DNA of 64,000 bases. It comes from Aureibacillus halotolerans. Its GTDB lineage: Bacteria > Bacillota > Bacilli > Bacillales > DSM-28697. The DNA lies in contig NZ_SNYJ01000005.1 in assembly GCF_004363045.1 (NCBI RefSeq), forward strand, positions 208,281 to 272,280. The letters are read 5' to 3'. Within the stretch, counting starts at the first letter, position 1; every line of letters begins with the position of its first letter. The notes below the pieces were generated by a model. The model did no database searches and was not told the DNA's origin. It worked only from the letters and a program-made list of their open reading frames with translations. This document shows positions 16,552 to 26,387 of the stretch, piece by piece. Both the position numbers and the translations under genes were made by a program.

Positions 16552-16860
16552 TTACTCAGGAATATGTCGATAACGCTCGAGATCAATCGTTCCATCTATA
16601 GAAAGCTCGACCCCTTCTTCTTCTAGAAGCTCTTGTTGGGTGAGGGAGCCTTCAGGATCACGAATGGCAATTTCTCCACGAGCATTTACGACTCGTTGCC
16701 AAGGAAGCTGATGCTTTCGACTCATCGAGTGAAGAATACGTACGACCTGCCGTGCACCGCGTGGGCTCCCTGCAGCAGCGGCGATTTGTCCATAGGTCAT
16801 GACACGACCTTCAGGAATGGCTTTCATTAGATCAACGACTCTAGAAGTAAATGGCGTCAT
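16552..16860 (-). CDS. atl: Alkyltransferase-like protein (ATL), DNA repair
   Basis: 102-residue protein homologous to the DNA-binding domain of O6-alkylguanine-DNA alkyltransferase. The helix-turn-helix region reads VMTYGQIAAAAGSPRGARQV. The active-site box, PCHRV in true alkyltransferases, is here LPWQRVV, with Trp54 replacing the acceptor Cys and Gln55 the His, so it cannot dealkylate. ATL proteins bind O6-alkylguanine and flag it for nucleotide excision repair. ATG 16860 is preceded by GGAGCC-type sequence. Convergent and nearly abutting the upstream-strand gene, monocistronic. Confidence 0.9.
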   Translation of the reverse strand: MTPFTSRVVDLMKAIPEGRVMTYGQIAAAAGSPRGARQVVRILHSMSRKHQLPWQRVVNARGEIAIRDPEGSLTQQELLEEEGVELSIDGTIDLERYRHIPE

Positions 16861-16956
16861 AAGCGGCTCCTTTTTTCAACATGAGATGTTTCTAGTCTAG
16901 CAAATGAGTGCCTGCGATTCTATTATTATACGTTCACGATGAAGGAGAGGGTTTAT

Positions 16957-18471
16957 TTGAAAAGGTGTTTTATTGGAGTAATGGCTCTGTTCGCTGGAAT
17001 TCTATGTATCTCGCAAGCGACAAAAGCAGCACCGGCAGAGCATTGGGCAAGTGAGCAAATCAGTTATCTCGCTGAACAAGGCATATGGACGAACGAATTC
17101 ACTCCAGACGATCCTATGACGAGAGCCGAAGCTGCTCAGGTGCTCTCCCATTACGTCGATGCACCTGCCGATCAAGATGCATTTTCTTTTAAGGATGTTC
17201 AAGCGGACAACCCTTATTATGACGCCATCATTGCGATGGGGCGACTCAGTATTATTAATGGGTATCCAGATGGCACGTTTCGACCGCAGGAGACATTGAC
17301 GAGAGCACAGGCTTCGGTTCTCTTAAACAAGGTGCTTCGCGGAAGTCTGTCCTATGAGCAAGAAGCTGCACAATACGACGATACGGTAAATCACTGGGCA
17401 AAGGATGCCATTGCTACGCTCTCTGAAAGTCGTATCGTCGGCCACGCCTTTGGGCAAGGATTTTCCCCAAATGAACAGGTTACAAAAGCCGAATTTGCGA
17501 TCATGCTTGCACGTGTGCTCAATCCGTCTTTCCGTGTTGCTGAACATGGAAGTACGGTTGGGAACTTGGAAAATAGCGGTCGAATCACACGTCAAGGGGA
17601 TTGGATCTATTACTCTCCAATCATCAATTCTGTCATTAGTGCAGATCAGAGTATTCTTGAACGCAAGCATTTGAAAGATGGAACGATAGAGCATTTAGGC
17701 AATATTGTCGGGACAGATATTAATGTTGTCGACAACAAGCTTTATCTTATCGCTACAACGTCTGAACAACCCTTAGATATGTCGAATCGTTTGTATCGCA
17801 TGAATGTAGATGGCAGTGATAAAGCGGTGTACACCAATTTCAAGGGAACACCATCGGAATTAACGGTTGTTGGAGACTGGCTTTATTTTGTTGAGCATAC
17901 GGAACAAAACGGTTATTTGCGGCGGATGAAATCAGACGGGTCAAAGCTTCAAACATTGGCGACCAACGTATCCGAGTATGTGCTCAGCGATCCTTACATT
18001 TTCTATGAGTCGGACGATGCTTTCTTTCAAATCCGCATGGATGGGTCTGATCCAACGCCATTGTTTACAAGTGAACTGCACTTAAAAGGGTTAGCCCATG
18101 ACAAGTTCATTATGACAAATGACGAGCAGGTGCATGAGGTGGCGCTTGATGGAAGCTCCACCCTTATTTTTGAGGTCAATAAACCTGAGGCAAGATGGGT
18201 TCACACCGTCAATTTTGACGACGGCATGTATTATGTCGTTGATTGGTTCGGCGATTTGACGATGTATAGAACGCGGTTGTTTAAGGTCAACGTCGGTAAA
18301 GACCCAGAACTAGTAGAAAACGTGGGTGTGTATGATTTATATCTGTTTGATCACGCGCTCTATTACGGTGCCAAAGGCGGTGACGGGAATCAACTTTTGA
18401 TGAAATGGAATGGAAGTAGTAGTGAACCGATTTCTAAGGTGCATATTTACGATTGGGATAATAGAAAATAA
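16957..18471 (+). CDS. S-layer homology domain protein with DUF5050-type beta-propeller
   Basis: Surface protein. Signal peptide at residues 1-24 (FIGVMALFAGILCISQA), then three SLH repeats at about 27-67, 78-125 and 138-185, each with the hW-x-I and TRAEAAQ/TRAQAS/TKAEFA signatures that bind pyruvylated secondary cell-wall polymer. Residues about 200-500 are repeated units of the form GDWLYF and LYRMNVDGS, typical of DUF5050 propeller-like domains. The start is TTG 16957 because AAGGAGAGG precedes it; an ATG 18 bases earlier overlaps that site. Ligand unknown. Confidence 0.88.
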   Translation: MKRCFIGVMALFAGILCISQATKAAPAEHWASEQISYLAEQGIWTNEFTPDDPMTRAEAAQVLSHYVDAPADQDAFSFKDVQADNPYYDAIIAMGRLSIINGYPDGTFRPQETLTRAQASVLLNKVLRGSLSYEQEAAQYDDTVNHWAKDAIATLSESRIVGHAFGQGFSPNEQVTKAEFAIMLARVLNPSFRVAEHGSTVGNLENSGRITRQGDWIYYSPIINSVISADQSILERKHLKDGTIEHLGNIVGTDINVVDNKLYLIATTSEQPLDMSNRLYRMNVDGSDKAVYTNFKGTPSELTVVGDWLYFVEHTEQNGYLRRMKSDGSKLQTLATNVSEYVLSDPYIFYESDDAFFQIRMDGSDPTPLFTSELHLKGLAHDKFIMTNDEQVHEVALDGSSTLIFEVNKPEARWVHTVNFDDGMYYVVDWFGDLTMYRTRLFKVNVGKDPELVENVGVYDLYLFDHALYYGAKGGDGNQLLMKWNGSSSEPISKVHIYDWDNRK

Positions 18472-18782
18472 GGCACGAATGAACAGTGGCATAAAAAAGA
18501 GAAGACCTTTTTCGTTAAATGTCTCTACACGATGATGGTGTCTTGAATAAGGTATAAACAAGCGCTTTGTGAAGAAGAAGTGGTAGTTAGACAAGCTCAT
18601 AATGCATATTAAACCATTGAGTTAATGGTGGAGTGCGTCGCATCGACATGGTAAGATACGCGTATGAACTACTTGTCAAAGTCTTGGTTTGCAAACGATA
18701 CATGCGAGAACCCGGTCTGATGACAGATCGGGTTCTTTCACTTAAAAATTCAGCATGAGACACCACTAAGGGAGTGAAAAGA
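18472..18782. other. Intergenic region with possible promoter
   Basis: No ORF with a ribosome site. TTGTCA at 18673-18678 with GATACA 18 bases later (18697-18702) could be the promoter of the acetyltransferase; the start point would then fall at the hairpin at 18707. Confidence 0.3.
18707..18738 (+). terminator. Terminator-like hairpin in front of the RimL-type acetyltransferase
   Basis: AGAACCCGGTCTG pairs with CAGATCGGGTTCT (one G-U) around a four-base loop, followed by TTTC. It lies 45 bases upstream of the next start codon, so it either ends an upstream transcript or forms a 5' hairpin of the acetyltransferase mRNA. Confidence 0.55.
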
Positions 18783-19331
18783 ATGTTTGAAAGCGACCGT
18801 TTGTACTTACGCCTATTTGAAGAAAAGGATGCAGAGACTCTTCTTGCACTCGAATTGAAAAACCGTGACTATTTCTCGTTGTATAGCGGCACTCGCAAGG
18901 ATGACTTCTACACAATTGACGCCATTCAAAAAAAGATTCAGGAATACATCAAGCAGGCAACGGAAGACAAAAGCTATCAATTTGGTATTTATGAGAAAGG
19001 CAACAACGAGCTTATTGGGAAGATCTCATTAAATTCAGTGCAGCGCCACGTACTCCAAAACTGTGTCCTTGGCTACATGCTGGATAAAGAGCAAAATGGC
19101 AAAGGGTATATGAGTGAGGCGATTAAGCTTATCGTATCCTATGCGTTTGAAAAACTAGAGCTTCATCGGATTGGGGCGGGTGTTATGCCTCATAACGGTG
19201 CATCCATGCGTGTGCTTGAAAAAGCTGGCTTTCATAAAGAGGGCCTCGCTAGGAAAAATGTCAACATTAATGGGCGCTGGGAGGATCATGAGATGTTTGC
19301 AATCATCAACCCAGCACATGACGTAGGATGA
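18783..19331 (+). CDS. RimJ/RimL-type GNAT acetyltransferase
   Basis: 182-residue acetyltransferase with the RimJ/RimL layout: N-terminal ESDRLYLRLFEEKDAETL, core strand IGKISLNSV, the acetyl-CoA loop LDKEQNGKGYMSEAIKLIV, and the C-terminal ASMRVLEKAGFHKEGLARKN. The family acetylates N-termini of ribosomal proteins or small amines; the substrate here is unknown. ATG 18783 is eight bases after AAGGGAG; an in-frame GTG at 18774 overlaps the ribosome site. Monocistronic. Confidence 0.88.
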   Translation: MFESDRLYLRLFEEKDAETLLALELKNRDYFSLYSGTRKDDFYTIDAIQKKIQEYIKQATEDKSYQFGIYEKGNNELIGKISLNSVQRHVLQNCVLGYMLDKEQNGKGYMSEAIKLIVSYAFEKLELHRIGAGVMPHNGASMRVLEKAGFHKEGLARKNVNINGRWEDHEMFAIINPAHDVG

Positions 19332-19513
19332 TGAGAAACGCTCGCTTTCTTGTTGCTTCCGCCTTATCCGGTGCTCATTGCCCATGTGGCAACTCCGCGC
19401 CTTGAAAGACAAGCGTTTTCATTCATCCTGCTGTTTTGATGCTCTTAAGACAACTCCGCTCCCTTAAGATTTATATATCTTTTGGATTAGGTCTTGTTTT
19501 TTAAAAATAAGTC
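19332..19513. repeat. Intergenic region with an imperfect palindromic segment shared with 55.9 kb
   Basis: A stretch at about 19365-19405 (TGCTCATTGCCCATGTGGCA and following CGCGCC) resembles 55884-55915 (TACTCATTGCCATGGCAACA and following GCGCC). Flanks pair loosely (GAGAAACGCT near 19333 with AGCGTTTTC near 19412). No gene is seen. Confidence 0.35.
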
Positions 19514-19720
19514 AAGAAGAGGCTGGAACAAATTAAAAACAATTTATACAAAAACCGAAGAACAAAAGGATAGTGAAGTAAACATAGCATTTAGCGTAGT
19601 CAAAATACGTAGACTCCTGCGGGAACAGCGCGAGCTGAAGATCCCGCAGGAAAGCCGCTTTTGCTTTCCGAGGAAGCTGAAGCCGTGCCCGCGGAAAGCG
19701 AAGTGTTTTGACGAAGCGGT
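19514..19720 (+). repeat. Composite repeat, module A only (copy 1)
   Basis: Module A: an AT-rich tail ending AGCGTAGTCAAAATACGTAG, then a GC-rich core with TCCTGCGGGA and TCCCGCAGGA as inner inverted repeat, ending GTTTTGACGAAGCGG that pairs with the outer end. This copy lacks modules B and C. It is a direct repeat of the copy at 22342-22513 and forms the left edge of the PaaX/E1-alpha islet. Frames across it give spurious proteins only. Confidence 0.85.
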
Positions 19721-19776
19721 GCAAGAAAATCCCGGAAAATCAATGTTCTAGATTGTCTAAATCCTGACGCTACCTA

Positions 19777-19811
19777 AAAGAAAACGCAATAATCCATTGC
19801 GTTTTCTTTAG
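19777..19811. terminator. Terminator of the paaX-like gene
   Basis: AAAGAAAACGCAAT pairs perfectly with ATTGCGTTTTCTTT around a five-base loop. It is placed just beyond the stop of the minus-strand regulator gene and can act in both directions. Confidence 0.8.
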
Positions 19812-19815
19812 TAGA

Positions 19816-20643
19816 TTATTTATTTCTTAAATCGGCTACAAATGAGGAATAATACGAGTCTTTAGGGATTAAATCAGCTAATGTTTGGATGAACTTATCT
19901 AGTGAAAAAAGGACAGTGGTTCCTAGCCAACTACCAGGTAAGAACTCAGCTGGTAACATAGGGTCTGCTAATAGTAGATCATCCCTGATCTCCTTTAGTG
20001 TTAGAAAGTTTGTGAATACGTGTAAAGTGTCACGGTTTTTATTTTCAACTAAACGATTAAATTCTGGTGTATACTCTTTTTCAATCCATATTTTTATATT
20101 TTTGTATGTAGTGTTGATTTCCTCTAAATTCCACAACGACCTAGCATTGTTGGGTCCTGCTCTTCCCTCAGGGTCTATCCCATTTAACAAGAACTCATTA
20201 CTTGAAATAATCGTTACATAATCCTCGATTTCAAGCGAATCAATCAGATGAAGCACCTTATCGGTTACATCCCAAGGGTAAACATAAACACTCTTGTATA
20301 ACATGCCAAAGCCTAAATCCAGTAAACCTTTCCTAAAGGCATCTCTTTTCTTTCTTAATGTTTCAGGGATCTCCAAGAACACTACGTACCATTTCCCATT
20401 CCAATGTTCAGTGTAGTAGTTATCCTTTTTAGCATATAAACGATAGGCGTTTAGACCACTTGGTGTAATTTTATAAATTCCGCGCTCTAATGACGTTATA
20501 TATGACATTCGTTTAAATTTAGATAAGTTATTTCTTATTGATTGTGGCGTATAATTCATTTCTTCAAAAATACGAATGAGTTCTTTCCCATCCATTTCAA
20601 CCTTTTTAGATAATAAGTATAGCAACTGCTTTTCAACTGTCAC
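19816..20643 (-). CDS. PaaX-family transcriptional regulator
   Basis: 275-residue regulator. N-terminal winged helix (about residues 5-65, ELIRIFEEMNYTPQSIRNNL), then the PaaX central domain with EIPETLRKKRDAFRKGLLD and GMLYKSVYVYPWD, and the C-terminal domain ending ADPMLPAEFLPGSWLG. Known PaaX proteins repress phenylacetate catabolism in response to phenylacetyl-CoA. No paa gene is present here, so its target is unknown; the divergent E1-alpha gene is the obvious candidate. GTG 20643 fits AGAGGTG better than GTG 20652. The region is visibly more AT-rich than its neighbours. Confidence 0.88.
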   Translation of the reverse strand: MTVEKQLLYLLSKKVEMDGKELIRIFEEMNYTPQSIRNNLSKFKRMSYITSLERGIYKITPSGLNAYRLYAKKDNYYTEHWNGKWYVVFLEIPETLRKKRDAFRKGLLDLGFGMLYKSVYVYPWDVTDKVLHLIDSLEIEDYVTIISSNEFLLNGIDPEGRAGPNNARSLWNLEEINTTYKNIKIWIEKEYTPEFNRLVENKNRDTLHVFTNFLTLKEIRDDLLLADPMLPAEFLPGSWLGTTVLFSLDKFIQTLADLIPKDSYYSSFVADLRNK

Positions 20644-20796
20644 CTCGTTCACCTCTACATTAAGTATAACGAGATAACCATGTTATTCAAGTGAGCGCTA
20701 GTTGAGAAAATCATTAGTACTTACGGCTTACAAGAAAACATCTTGTAAATGTATGGTTAATAATATAATATAAAATACAACGAACGATTATAATGA

Positions 20797-21900
<1,104 letters not shown>

Positions 21901-22008
21901 GTTGTAGAAAACGTTGATATACCGAGATATTTCGACTCGTCAGATGACCAAATTATTACGGCGATACGCAACGAATTAAACATTCGGGCAGCATGGTACA
22001 AAAAGTGA
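21901..22008 (+). pseudogene. Possible coding remnant after the E1-alpha gene
   Basis: Directly after the E1-alpha stop, the same frame stays open for 35 codons and ends TGA, reading protein-like text (VENVDIPRYFDSSDDQ, then NIRAAWYKK). It has no start codon or ribosome site. It may be the 3' end of a deleted downstream gene. I cannot name the family. Confidence 0.25.
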
Positions 22009-22061
22009 AGAAAGGATTATAATTGTGAAAAGTGATTTTGTGCTTAATTCCAATTGTTAAT

Positions 22062-22085
22062 CACTCAACTTTCGCACCTTTCATT
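22062..22085 (-). repeat. Composite repeat module D (reverse sense)
   Basis: ACTCAACTTTCGCACCTTTC matches the reverse complement of the segments at 39903-39940 and 52078-52113 (AGGTGCGAAAGTTGAGT core). It directly precedes module B. Confidence 0.55.
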
Positions 22086-22088
22086 ACA

Positions 22089-22293
22089 GGATTGTGAGCA
22101 TTGTCACTTTTATATTTACTATAAACAGCAGGCGTTGTTTTGAAGAGGTCCATTGATCTATGTCACCTCGTGTCGTCTAAAGCACAGCCAGCGTTAAAGT
22201 TGATTTCGTACTGCTACAAGTCGACTGCTGCATCAATACTGCATAGTTGATGTAACTTTGCATGAAACGATGCACTTACCTCGTCTTGTTTGT
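22089..22293 (+). repeat. Composite repeat module B (copy 2)
   Basis: Shares with 62447-62655 the ordered blocks GGATTGTGA, GTCCATTGATCT, CCAGCGTTAAAGTTGATTT, GCTGCATCAATACTGCA and AACTTTGCATGAAACGATGC, then CACTTAC near the end. Reverse copies lie near 48329-48456 and 51842-52010. Non-coding. Confidence 0.75.
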
Positions 22294-22341
22294 TTCCTAA
22301 AGCAACACAACTTAATTCACTTTTCCATTTTCTTCATTATA

Positions 22342-22513
22342 CGAGACCAATAGAAAATAAAACAATTTACCCAGAAACAAACATCAGCGTAGTCATAATA
22401 CGTAGACTCCTGCGGGAACAGCGCGAGCTGAAGATCCCGCAGGAAAGCCGCTTTTGCTTTCCGAGGAAGCTGAAGCCGTGCCCGCGGAAAGCGAAGTATT
22501 TTGACGAAGCGGT
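22342..22513 (+). repeat. Composite repeat module A (copy 2)
   Basis: Same module as 19514-19720, with tail GAGACCAATAGAAAATAAAA and core TCCTGCGGGA/TCCCGCAGGA, ending GTATTTTGACGAAGCGG. Outer arms GTCATAATAC and GTATTTTGAC pair almost perfectly. It forms the right edge of the PaaX/E1-alpha islet. Confidence 0.85.
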
Positions 22514-22557
22514 CGAAGATACTTCATTGAATTAATTACCAATAAAGGAGATTGATC

Positions 22558-23031
22558 GTGATACGAATTAGATCAGCGAATATTAAGGATGCGGACACTG
22601 TTGTTGACATGGTCATTAAACTGCTTACTGAATTGACAGGTGGTACGCGCGCTATTGATAAGGAATCACTTCTCAACGTTTGTTTAGAACAGCTTGAAAA
22701 AAAGATCATGTATACTCCTTTTTTAGCCCTTTCCGAAACGAATCAGTGTGTTGGTATGATAACCGTCGCAGAGTCTTTTGCGCTACACTCAGGTGGACGA
22801 TTTGGAATTATTCAAGAGTTTTATGTTTCCCCAGAGCATCGCTCATCAAAAATCGGCCAACAATTACTCACTACGGTAGTTGAGTATGGGAAAAAGAATC
22901 AATGGCGTCGTATTGAAGTAGGAGCACCGAATCCTTTGACATGGGAAAGAACCGTTTCCTTTTATAAACGTGAAGGTTTTACTGAAATTGGTCCTCGTTT
23001 AAAACTGATTTTAGACGAAGGTAATTCTTAA
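22558..23031 (+). CDS. GNAT family N-acetyltransferase, 157 aa
   Basis: Acetyltransferase with a single GNAT fold: SFALHSGGRFGIIQEFYVSP (strand 4), the acetyl-CoA loop EHRSSKIGQQLLTTVVEYG, and the terminal SFYKREGFTEIG. Substrate unknown. The start GTG 22558 is seven bases after AAAGGAG; a TTG six bases earlier is too close. It begins 45 bases after the composite repeat, so its promoter must lie in or next to the repeat. Confidence 0.87.
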   Translation: MIRIRSANIKDADTVVDMVIKLLTELTGGTRAIDKESLLNVCLEQLEKKIMYTPFLALSETNQCVGMITVAESFALHSGGRFGIIQEFYVSPEHRSSKIGQQLLTTVVEYGKKNQWRRIEVGAPNPLTWERTVSFYKREGFTEIGPRLKLILDEGNS

Positions 23032-23070
23032 CGAACGGGAAACGATCGTTCGACAATCCCCACTACATAG

Positions 23071-23118
23071 AAGGTTCAGATGAAAAGATTTCAATCTCTC
23101 ATTTGAACCTATTTTTAA
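23071..23118 (+). terminator. Terminator of the GNAT gene
   Basis: AGGTTCAGATGA pairs with CTCATTTGAACCT with one bulge, followed by ATTTTTAATT. Confidence 0.7.
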
Positions 23119-23332
23119 TTGTTGAGACCGGTTGATGTCTATCATTATTTATTTGAAGGAAACCAGGCCTTTTTATGGAATATATCTGATAAAGGGCTAC
23201 AATTAGCAGTAAATCTTATATATTTTTGTAATTCACTGGCGAGCGTAAGAGACGCCACAGTTCGCAGACCGCTTAAAACAGACAGATGTTTGAAAATTCC
23301 GTGTTAACACAGCTAACAGCAGACGTATTTTT
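23119..23332. other. Intergenic stretch, nothing recognised
   Basis: AT-rich sequence between the GNAT terminator and the iclR operator; no gene or repeat was recognised. Confidence 0.3.
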
Positions 23333-23360
23333 TATGAACGGATCATGTATGATGTTCATA
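23333..23360. promoter_or_regulatory. Candidate operator upstream of the IclR-type gene
   Basis: Imperfect palindrome: TATGAAC, then ATCAT-GT-ATGAT, then GTTCATA. It lies 43 bases before the regulator start, suitable for autoregulation. Confidence 0.5.
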
Positions 23361-23402
23361 TCTTAGAAACAAGAGCCTAAGCAATCAGGCAGGAGGCATT
23401 TT

Positions 23403-24185
23403 ATGAAATCGTTTGATCGTGCAATGCATATCGTGACAATGATAGCGTTTGATGAGCAGAAATCGGATTGGAGTATTTCGGAGATTTCGGACCAGCTCCA
23501 CTTGCCCCTCAGCACGACCCATCGTTTGCTGATGTCTCTGCAAAAGCATAAGCTGATTGAGCAACAAGAGGAAACGAAGAAATACAGCCTAGGGAAGAGA
23601 TGGGTTGAGATCGGGCTGAGAATGCTAGATTCGATGGAGCTGAAGCATGCGGCCCGACCGTATATGAAGAAGCTGGCAGAGGAATCCGAAGAAAGTGTGT
23701 TTTTGAGTGTGCGAAATCACAATCATGGCATTTTGATCGATCGAATTGATGGACCATTAAACGTTAAAGTGATTGAACGGCTCGGTGAACGAAGAGGGCT
23801 GCATTATGGGGCCCCGAATAAAGCAATTTTTGCTTTTACAGAACATGGAGATCGTGAGCGTATCCTACGAGATTGTTTCGAGGCAGAAGAGGATCGCGAA
23901 CGCATGCGTGATCAGCTGGATGTCATTGTTGCACGGGGGTACAGCATCAGCTTCGGTGAAATTACAAAGGGCACAGCGTCTGTAGCTGCTCCAATTTTAT
24001 CTTACGACAGTAGTGTTCTTGGTGCACTTGGCGTGGAGCTCGTCGGAGAGGTGATTGAAGAGAGGCGGTTAGATGACTTGATTAAACGTGTTCAAGAAAA
24101 AGCACAGGCGATTTCGGCTTTGTTCGGTGGACCTTCAATGTTGTCCGAAAAACGGAAACAGTTTCCGCAATACGGAAAATCATAA
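23403..24185 (+). CDS. IclR-family transcriptional regulator
   Basis: 260-residue regulator. Winged helix in residues 1-65 (WSISEISDQLHLPLSTTHRLL is the helix-turn-helix), then the IclR effector domain with SVFLSVRNHNHGILIDRID, YGAPNKAIFA, and GTASVAAPILSYDSSVLGALGV. ATG 23403 follows AGGAGGC. It is 48 bases upstream of and codirectional with the proline/ornithine catabolic genes, so it probably controls them. In B. subtilis the equivalent genes use RocR, AhrC or PutR, not an IclR protein, so this wiring differs. Effector unknown. Confidence 0.9.
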   Translation: MKSFDRAMHIVTMIAFDEQKSDWSISEISDQLHLPLSTTHRLLMSLQKHKLIEQQEETKKYSLGKRWVEIGLRMLDSMELKHAARPYMKKLAEESEESVFLSVRNHNHGILIDRIDGPLNVKVIERLGERRGLHYGAPNKAIFAFTEHGDRERILRDCFEAEEDRERMRDQLDVIVARGYSISFGEITKGTASVAAPILSYDSSVLGALGVELVGEVIEERRLDDLIKRVQEKAQAISALFGGPSMLSEKRKQFPQYGKS

Positions 24186-24201
24186 GGCGATTCATTTGTT
24201 T

Positions 24202-24215
24202 TGTAAACGCTTTCT
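24202..24215 (+). promoter_or_regulatory. cre-like catabolite-control site
   Basis: TGTAAACGCTTTCT matches the CcpA cre consensus TGWAANCGNTNWCA except for the last base. It lies just before the ribosome site of the proline dehydrogenase gene, so carbon catabolite repression is plausible. Confidence 0.55.
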
Positions 24216-24233
24216 TGAGGGAGGGTGCTACAC

Positions 24234-25145
24234 ATGATGAAAAATCTATTGCTCTATTTGTCCAGCAATCGAATCGCAAACAAAGCGGCAAAGAAGTTTG
24301 GCCGCCGTTTAGGTGCGGATCGTTTTGTGGCTGGAGACACGCTGAATCAGGCCATTGACGTCGTGAAGCAACTGAATAGCCAAGGGTTAAGAGTCACGCT
24401 TGATCATCTTGGTGAATTTGTGACCGATCCTGCCGAAGCCGATCAAGCTGCTGACGAGGTCATTGCGACAATTGATGCGATCGCTGCTGCCAAAGCTGAA
24501 GCGAACGTGTCATTAAAGCTGACTCAGCTTGGGCTCGATCTTTCCTATGATGAATGCTTCAAACGGATGAAGCGTATCGTGGCTCGTGCTGTGGAACAAA
24601 ACGTTTTTGTTCGTATGGATATGGAGGATTACGCTCGCAATGAAGCGACGATTCGGATGTACGAAGCGTTGGATGACGTGTATTCCCCGCATATTGGTAT
24701 TGTCATCCAAGCGTATTTGTATAAGGCAGGCGAAGATATGACGCGTTTAAAGCAGCGCCAGCCCAATTACCGGTTAGTGAAGGGAGCATACAAGGAAGCC
24801 ACCACTGTCGCTTACGAGCATAAAACTGATGTCGATGAAAACTTTAAGCAGCTCATTTTTGCCCATCTCGCCAATGGCCATTATGCCGCCGTCGCCACCC
24901 ATGATGAAGCCATTATTCAAGCCACGAAAGAGCATGCAAAGCAGCACCATATTCCGGTGACCCAGTTTGAGTTTCAAATGCTTTATGGCATTCGAACCGC
25001 GTTGCAGCATGCGTTAGTAAAAGAAGGCTATCCAGTGCGTGTGTATGTGCCTTATGGGGTGGACTGGTACGGATATTTTATGCGCAGAATGGCAGAGCGA
25101 CCAGAAAATTTGACGTTCGTTTTAAAATCAATGGCAAAAAAATAG
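24234..25145 (+). CDS. putB: Proline dehydrogenase
   Basis: FAD-dependent oxidation of L-proline to pyrroline-5-carboxylate. About 303 residues, the normal length of the monofunctional Gram-positive enzyme. Barrel segments VTLDHLGEFV, VSLKLTQLGLDLS, VFVRMDMEDYA, IGIVIQAYLY, YRLVKGAYKE and YAAVATHDE, and the C-terminal RVYVPYGVDWYGYFMRRMAERPEN motif that binds proline and FAD, are all present. GAGGGAGGG precedes ATG 24234. First enzyme gene of an operon whose later genes supply and use the same semialdehyde intermediate. Confidence 0.95.
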   Translation: MMKNLLLYLSSNRIANKAAKKFGRRLGADRFVAGDTLNQAIDVVKQLNSQGLRVTLDHLGEFVTDPAEADQAADEVIATIDAIAAAKAEANVSLKLTQLGLDLSYDECFKRMKRIVARAVEQNVFVRMDMEDYARNEATIRMYEALDDVYSPHIGIVIQAYLYKAGEDMTRLKQRQPNYRLVKGAYKEATTVAYEHKTDVDENFKQLIFAHLANGHYAAVATHDEAIIQATKEHAKQHHIPVTQFEFQMLYGIRTALQHALVKEGYPVRVYVPYGVDWYGYFMRRMAERPENLTFVLKSMAKK

Positions 25146-25163
25146 GCGTAAGGAGGAGACGCT

Positions 25164-26387
25164 GTGCGTCAAACTGATGCAGTCATTCGTGAAACCACAC
25201 AGTGGAGTGCCGCCAACTATCATCCGTTGCCAATAGTCATCGAAAAAGGGGAAGGAGCGTGGGTTTGGGATGCGGAGGGCAGGAGATACCTTGATATGCT
25301 AAGTGGTTATTCCGCCTTGAATCAAGGGCATCGCCACCCAGCCATTGTGTCGGCGTTGATTGCCCAAGCGCAAACGCTCACGCTAACATCAAGGGCGTTT
25401 TATACGAGCTCATTTGCCCAGTTTGCCAAAAGACTTCATGAACTCACAGGCAAAGACATGGTTTTGCCGATGAATACAGGTGCCGAAGCGGTGGAAACGG
25501 CGATTAAAGCGGCGCGGCGATGGGCGTATCAAATCAAAGGTGTGCCAGAAAACAAGGCAGAGATTATCGTGTGTGATGGAAATTTTCATGGCAGAACGTT
25601 GACGGTCACCTCCTTTTCCACAGAAGAAAGCTACAAGCGTGGGTTTGGTCCCTTTACTCCAGGGTTTGTAACGGTGCCGTTTGGTAATGCAGAAGCAATT
25701 AAAAAGGCGGTTACCGCAAACACCGCGGCCGTCTTACTTGAACCAATTCAAGGGGAAGCCGGTATACGCATCCCTCCTGACAGCTATCTTCAGCAGGTTC
25801 GAACGCTCTGTGATCGGCATGGGATCTTGTTTATGGCAGACGAAATTCAAACAGGCTTTGGCCGAACGGGGCAGCGCTTCGCCTGTGATTGGGAGAAGGT
25901 CGTTCCAGATGTGTACATCTTAGGCAAAGCGCTTGGTGGGGGGATGTATCCTGTATCTGCTGTTGTCGCAAATAAAGACGTGTTAGGTGTTTTTGAGCCT
26001 GGGTCTCATGGGTCCACTTTTGGAGGCAACCCTCTCGCTGCGGCGGTGGGGGTGGCGTCCCTTCAAGTCATCGAAAACGAGCATTTGGCTGAGCGATCTC
26101 GTTTGCTAGGAGAGCATTTGAAAACGAGATTGGCTAGCATTCAGCACCCAGTCATTAAAGAAGTTCGAGGTCGCGGCTTGTTTGTTGCCATTGAACTGTT
26201 TGAGGATGCCAGACCTTACTGCGAGAAACTGATGCACCTTGGTCTACTTTGTAAAGAAACGCACGCCACTGTCATTCGACTTGCTCCGCCACTCGTTATA
26301 AAAAAGGTTGATTTGGATTGGGCTATTGAACAAATTGAGGCCGTTTTTACAGCAAAATCATTTTTGAAAGGAGAGGAAGAAGAATGA
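25164..26387 (+). CDS. rocD: Ornithine aminotransferase
   Basis: PLP-dependent transfer of the delta-amino group of ornithine to 2-oxoglutarate, giving glutamate semialdehyde. 407 residues. The PLP lysine is Lys255 in [10 protein letters not shown], with [16 protein letters not shown] (phosphate-binding), [11 protein letters not shown] and [16 protein letters not shown] as fold type I class III signatures. GTG 25164 follows AAGGAGGAG. Its TGA overlaps the ATG of rocA by the ATGA arrangement, indicating translational coupling. Confidence 0.95.
   Translation: MRQTDAVIRETTQWSAANYHPLPIVIEKGEGAWVWDAEGRRYLDMLSGYSALNQGHRHPAIVSALIAQAQTLTLTSRAFYTSSFAQFAKRLHELTGKDMVLPMNTGAEAVETAIKAARRWAYQIKGVPENKAEIIVCDGNFHGRTLTVTSFSTEESYKRGFGPFTPGFVTVPFGNAEAIKKAVTANTAAVLLEPIQGEAGIRIPPDSYLQQVRTLCDRHGILFMADEIQTGFGRTGQRFACDWEKVVPDVYILGKALGGGMYPVSAVVANKDVLGVFEPGSHGSTFGGNPLAAAVGVASLQVIENEHLAERSRLLGEHLKTRLASIQHPVIKEVRGRGLFVAIELFEDARPYCEKLMHLGLLCKETHATVIRLAPPLVIKKVDLDWAIEQIEAVFTAKSFLKGEEEE

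Noticed and set aside
19533..19724. ORFs across the composite repeat (RFVKTLRFPRARLQLPRK-type translations, several copies)
   Set aside because: The same text appears in several frames and copies wherever module A occurs, without ribosome sites; it is a by-product of the GC-rich palindrome, not a protein family.
22290..22535. 81-codon plus-strand frame before the GNAT gene
   Set aside because: It consists mostly of repeat module A; no ribosome site.
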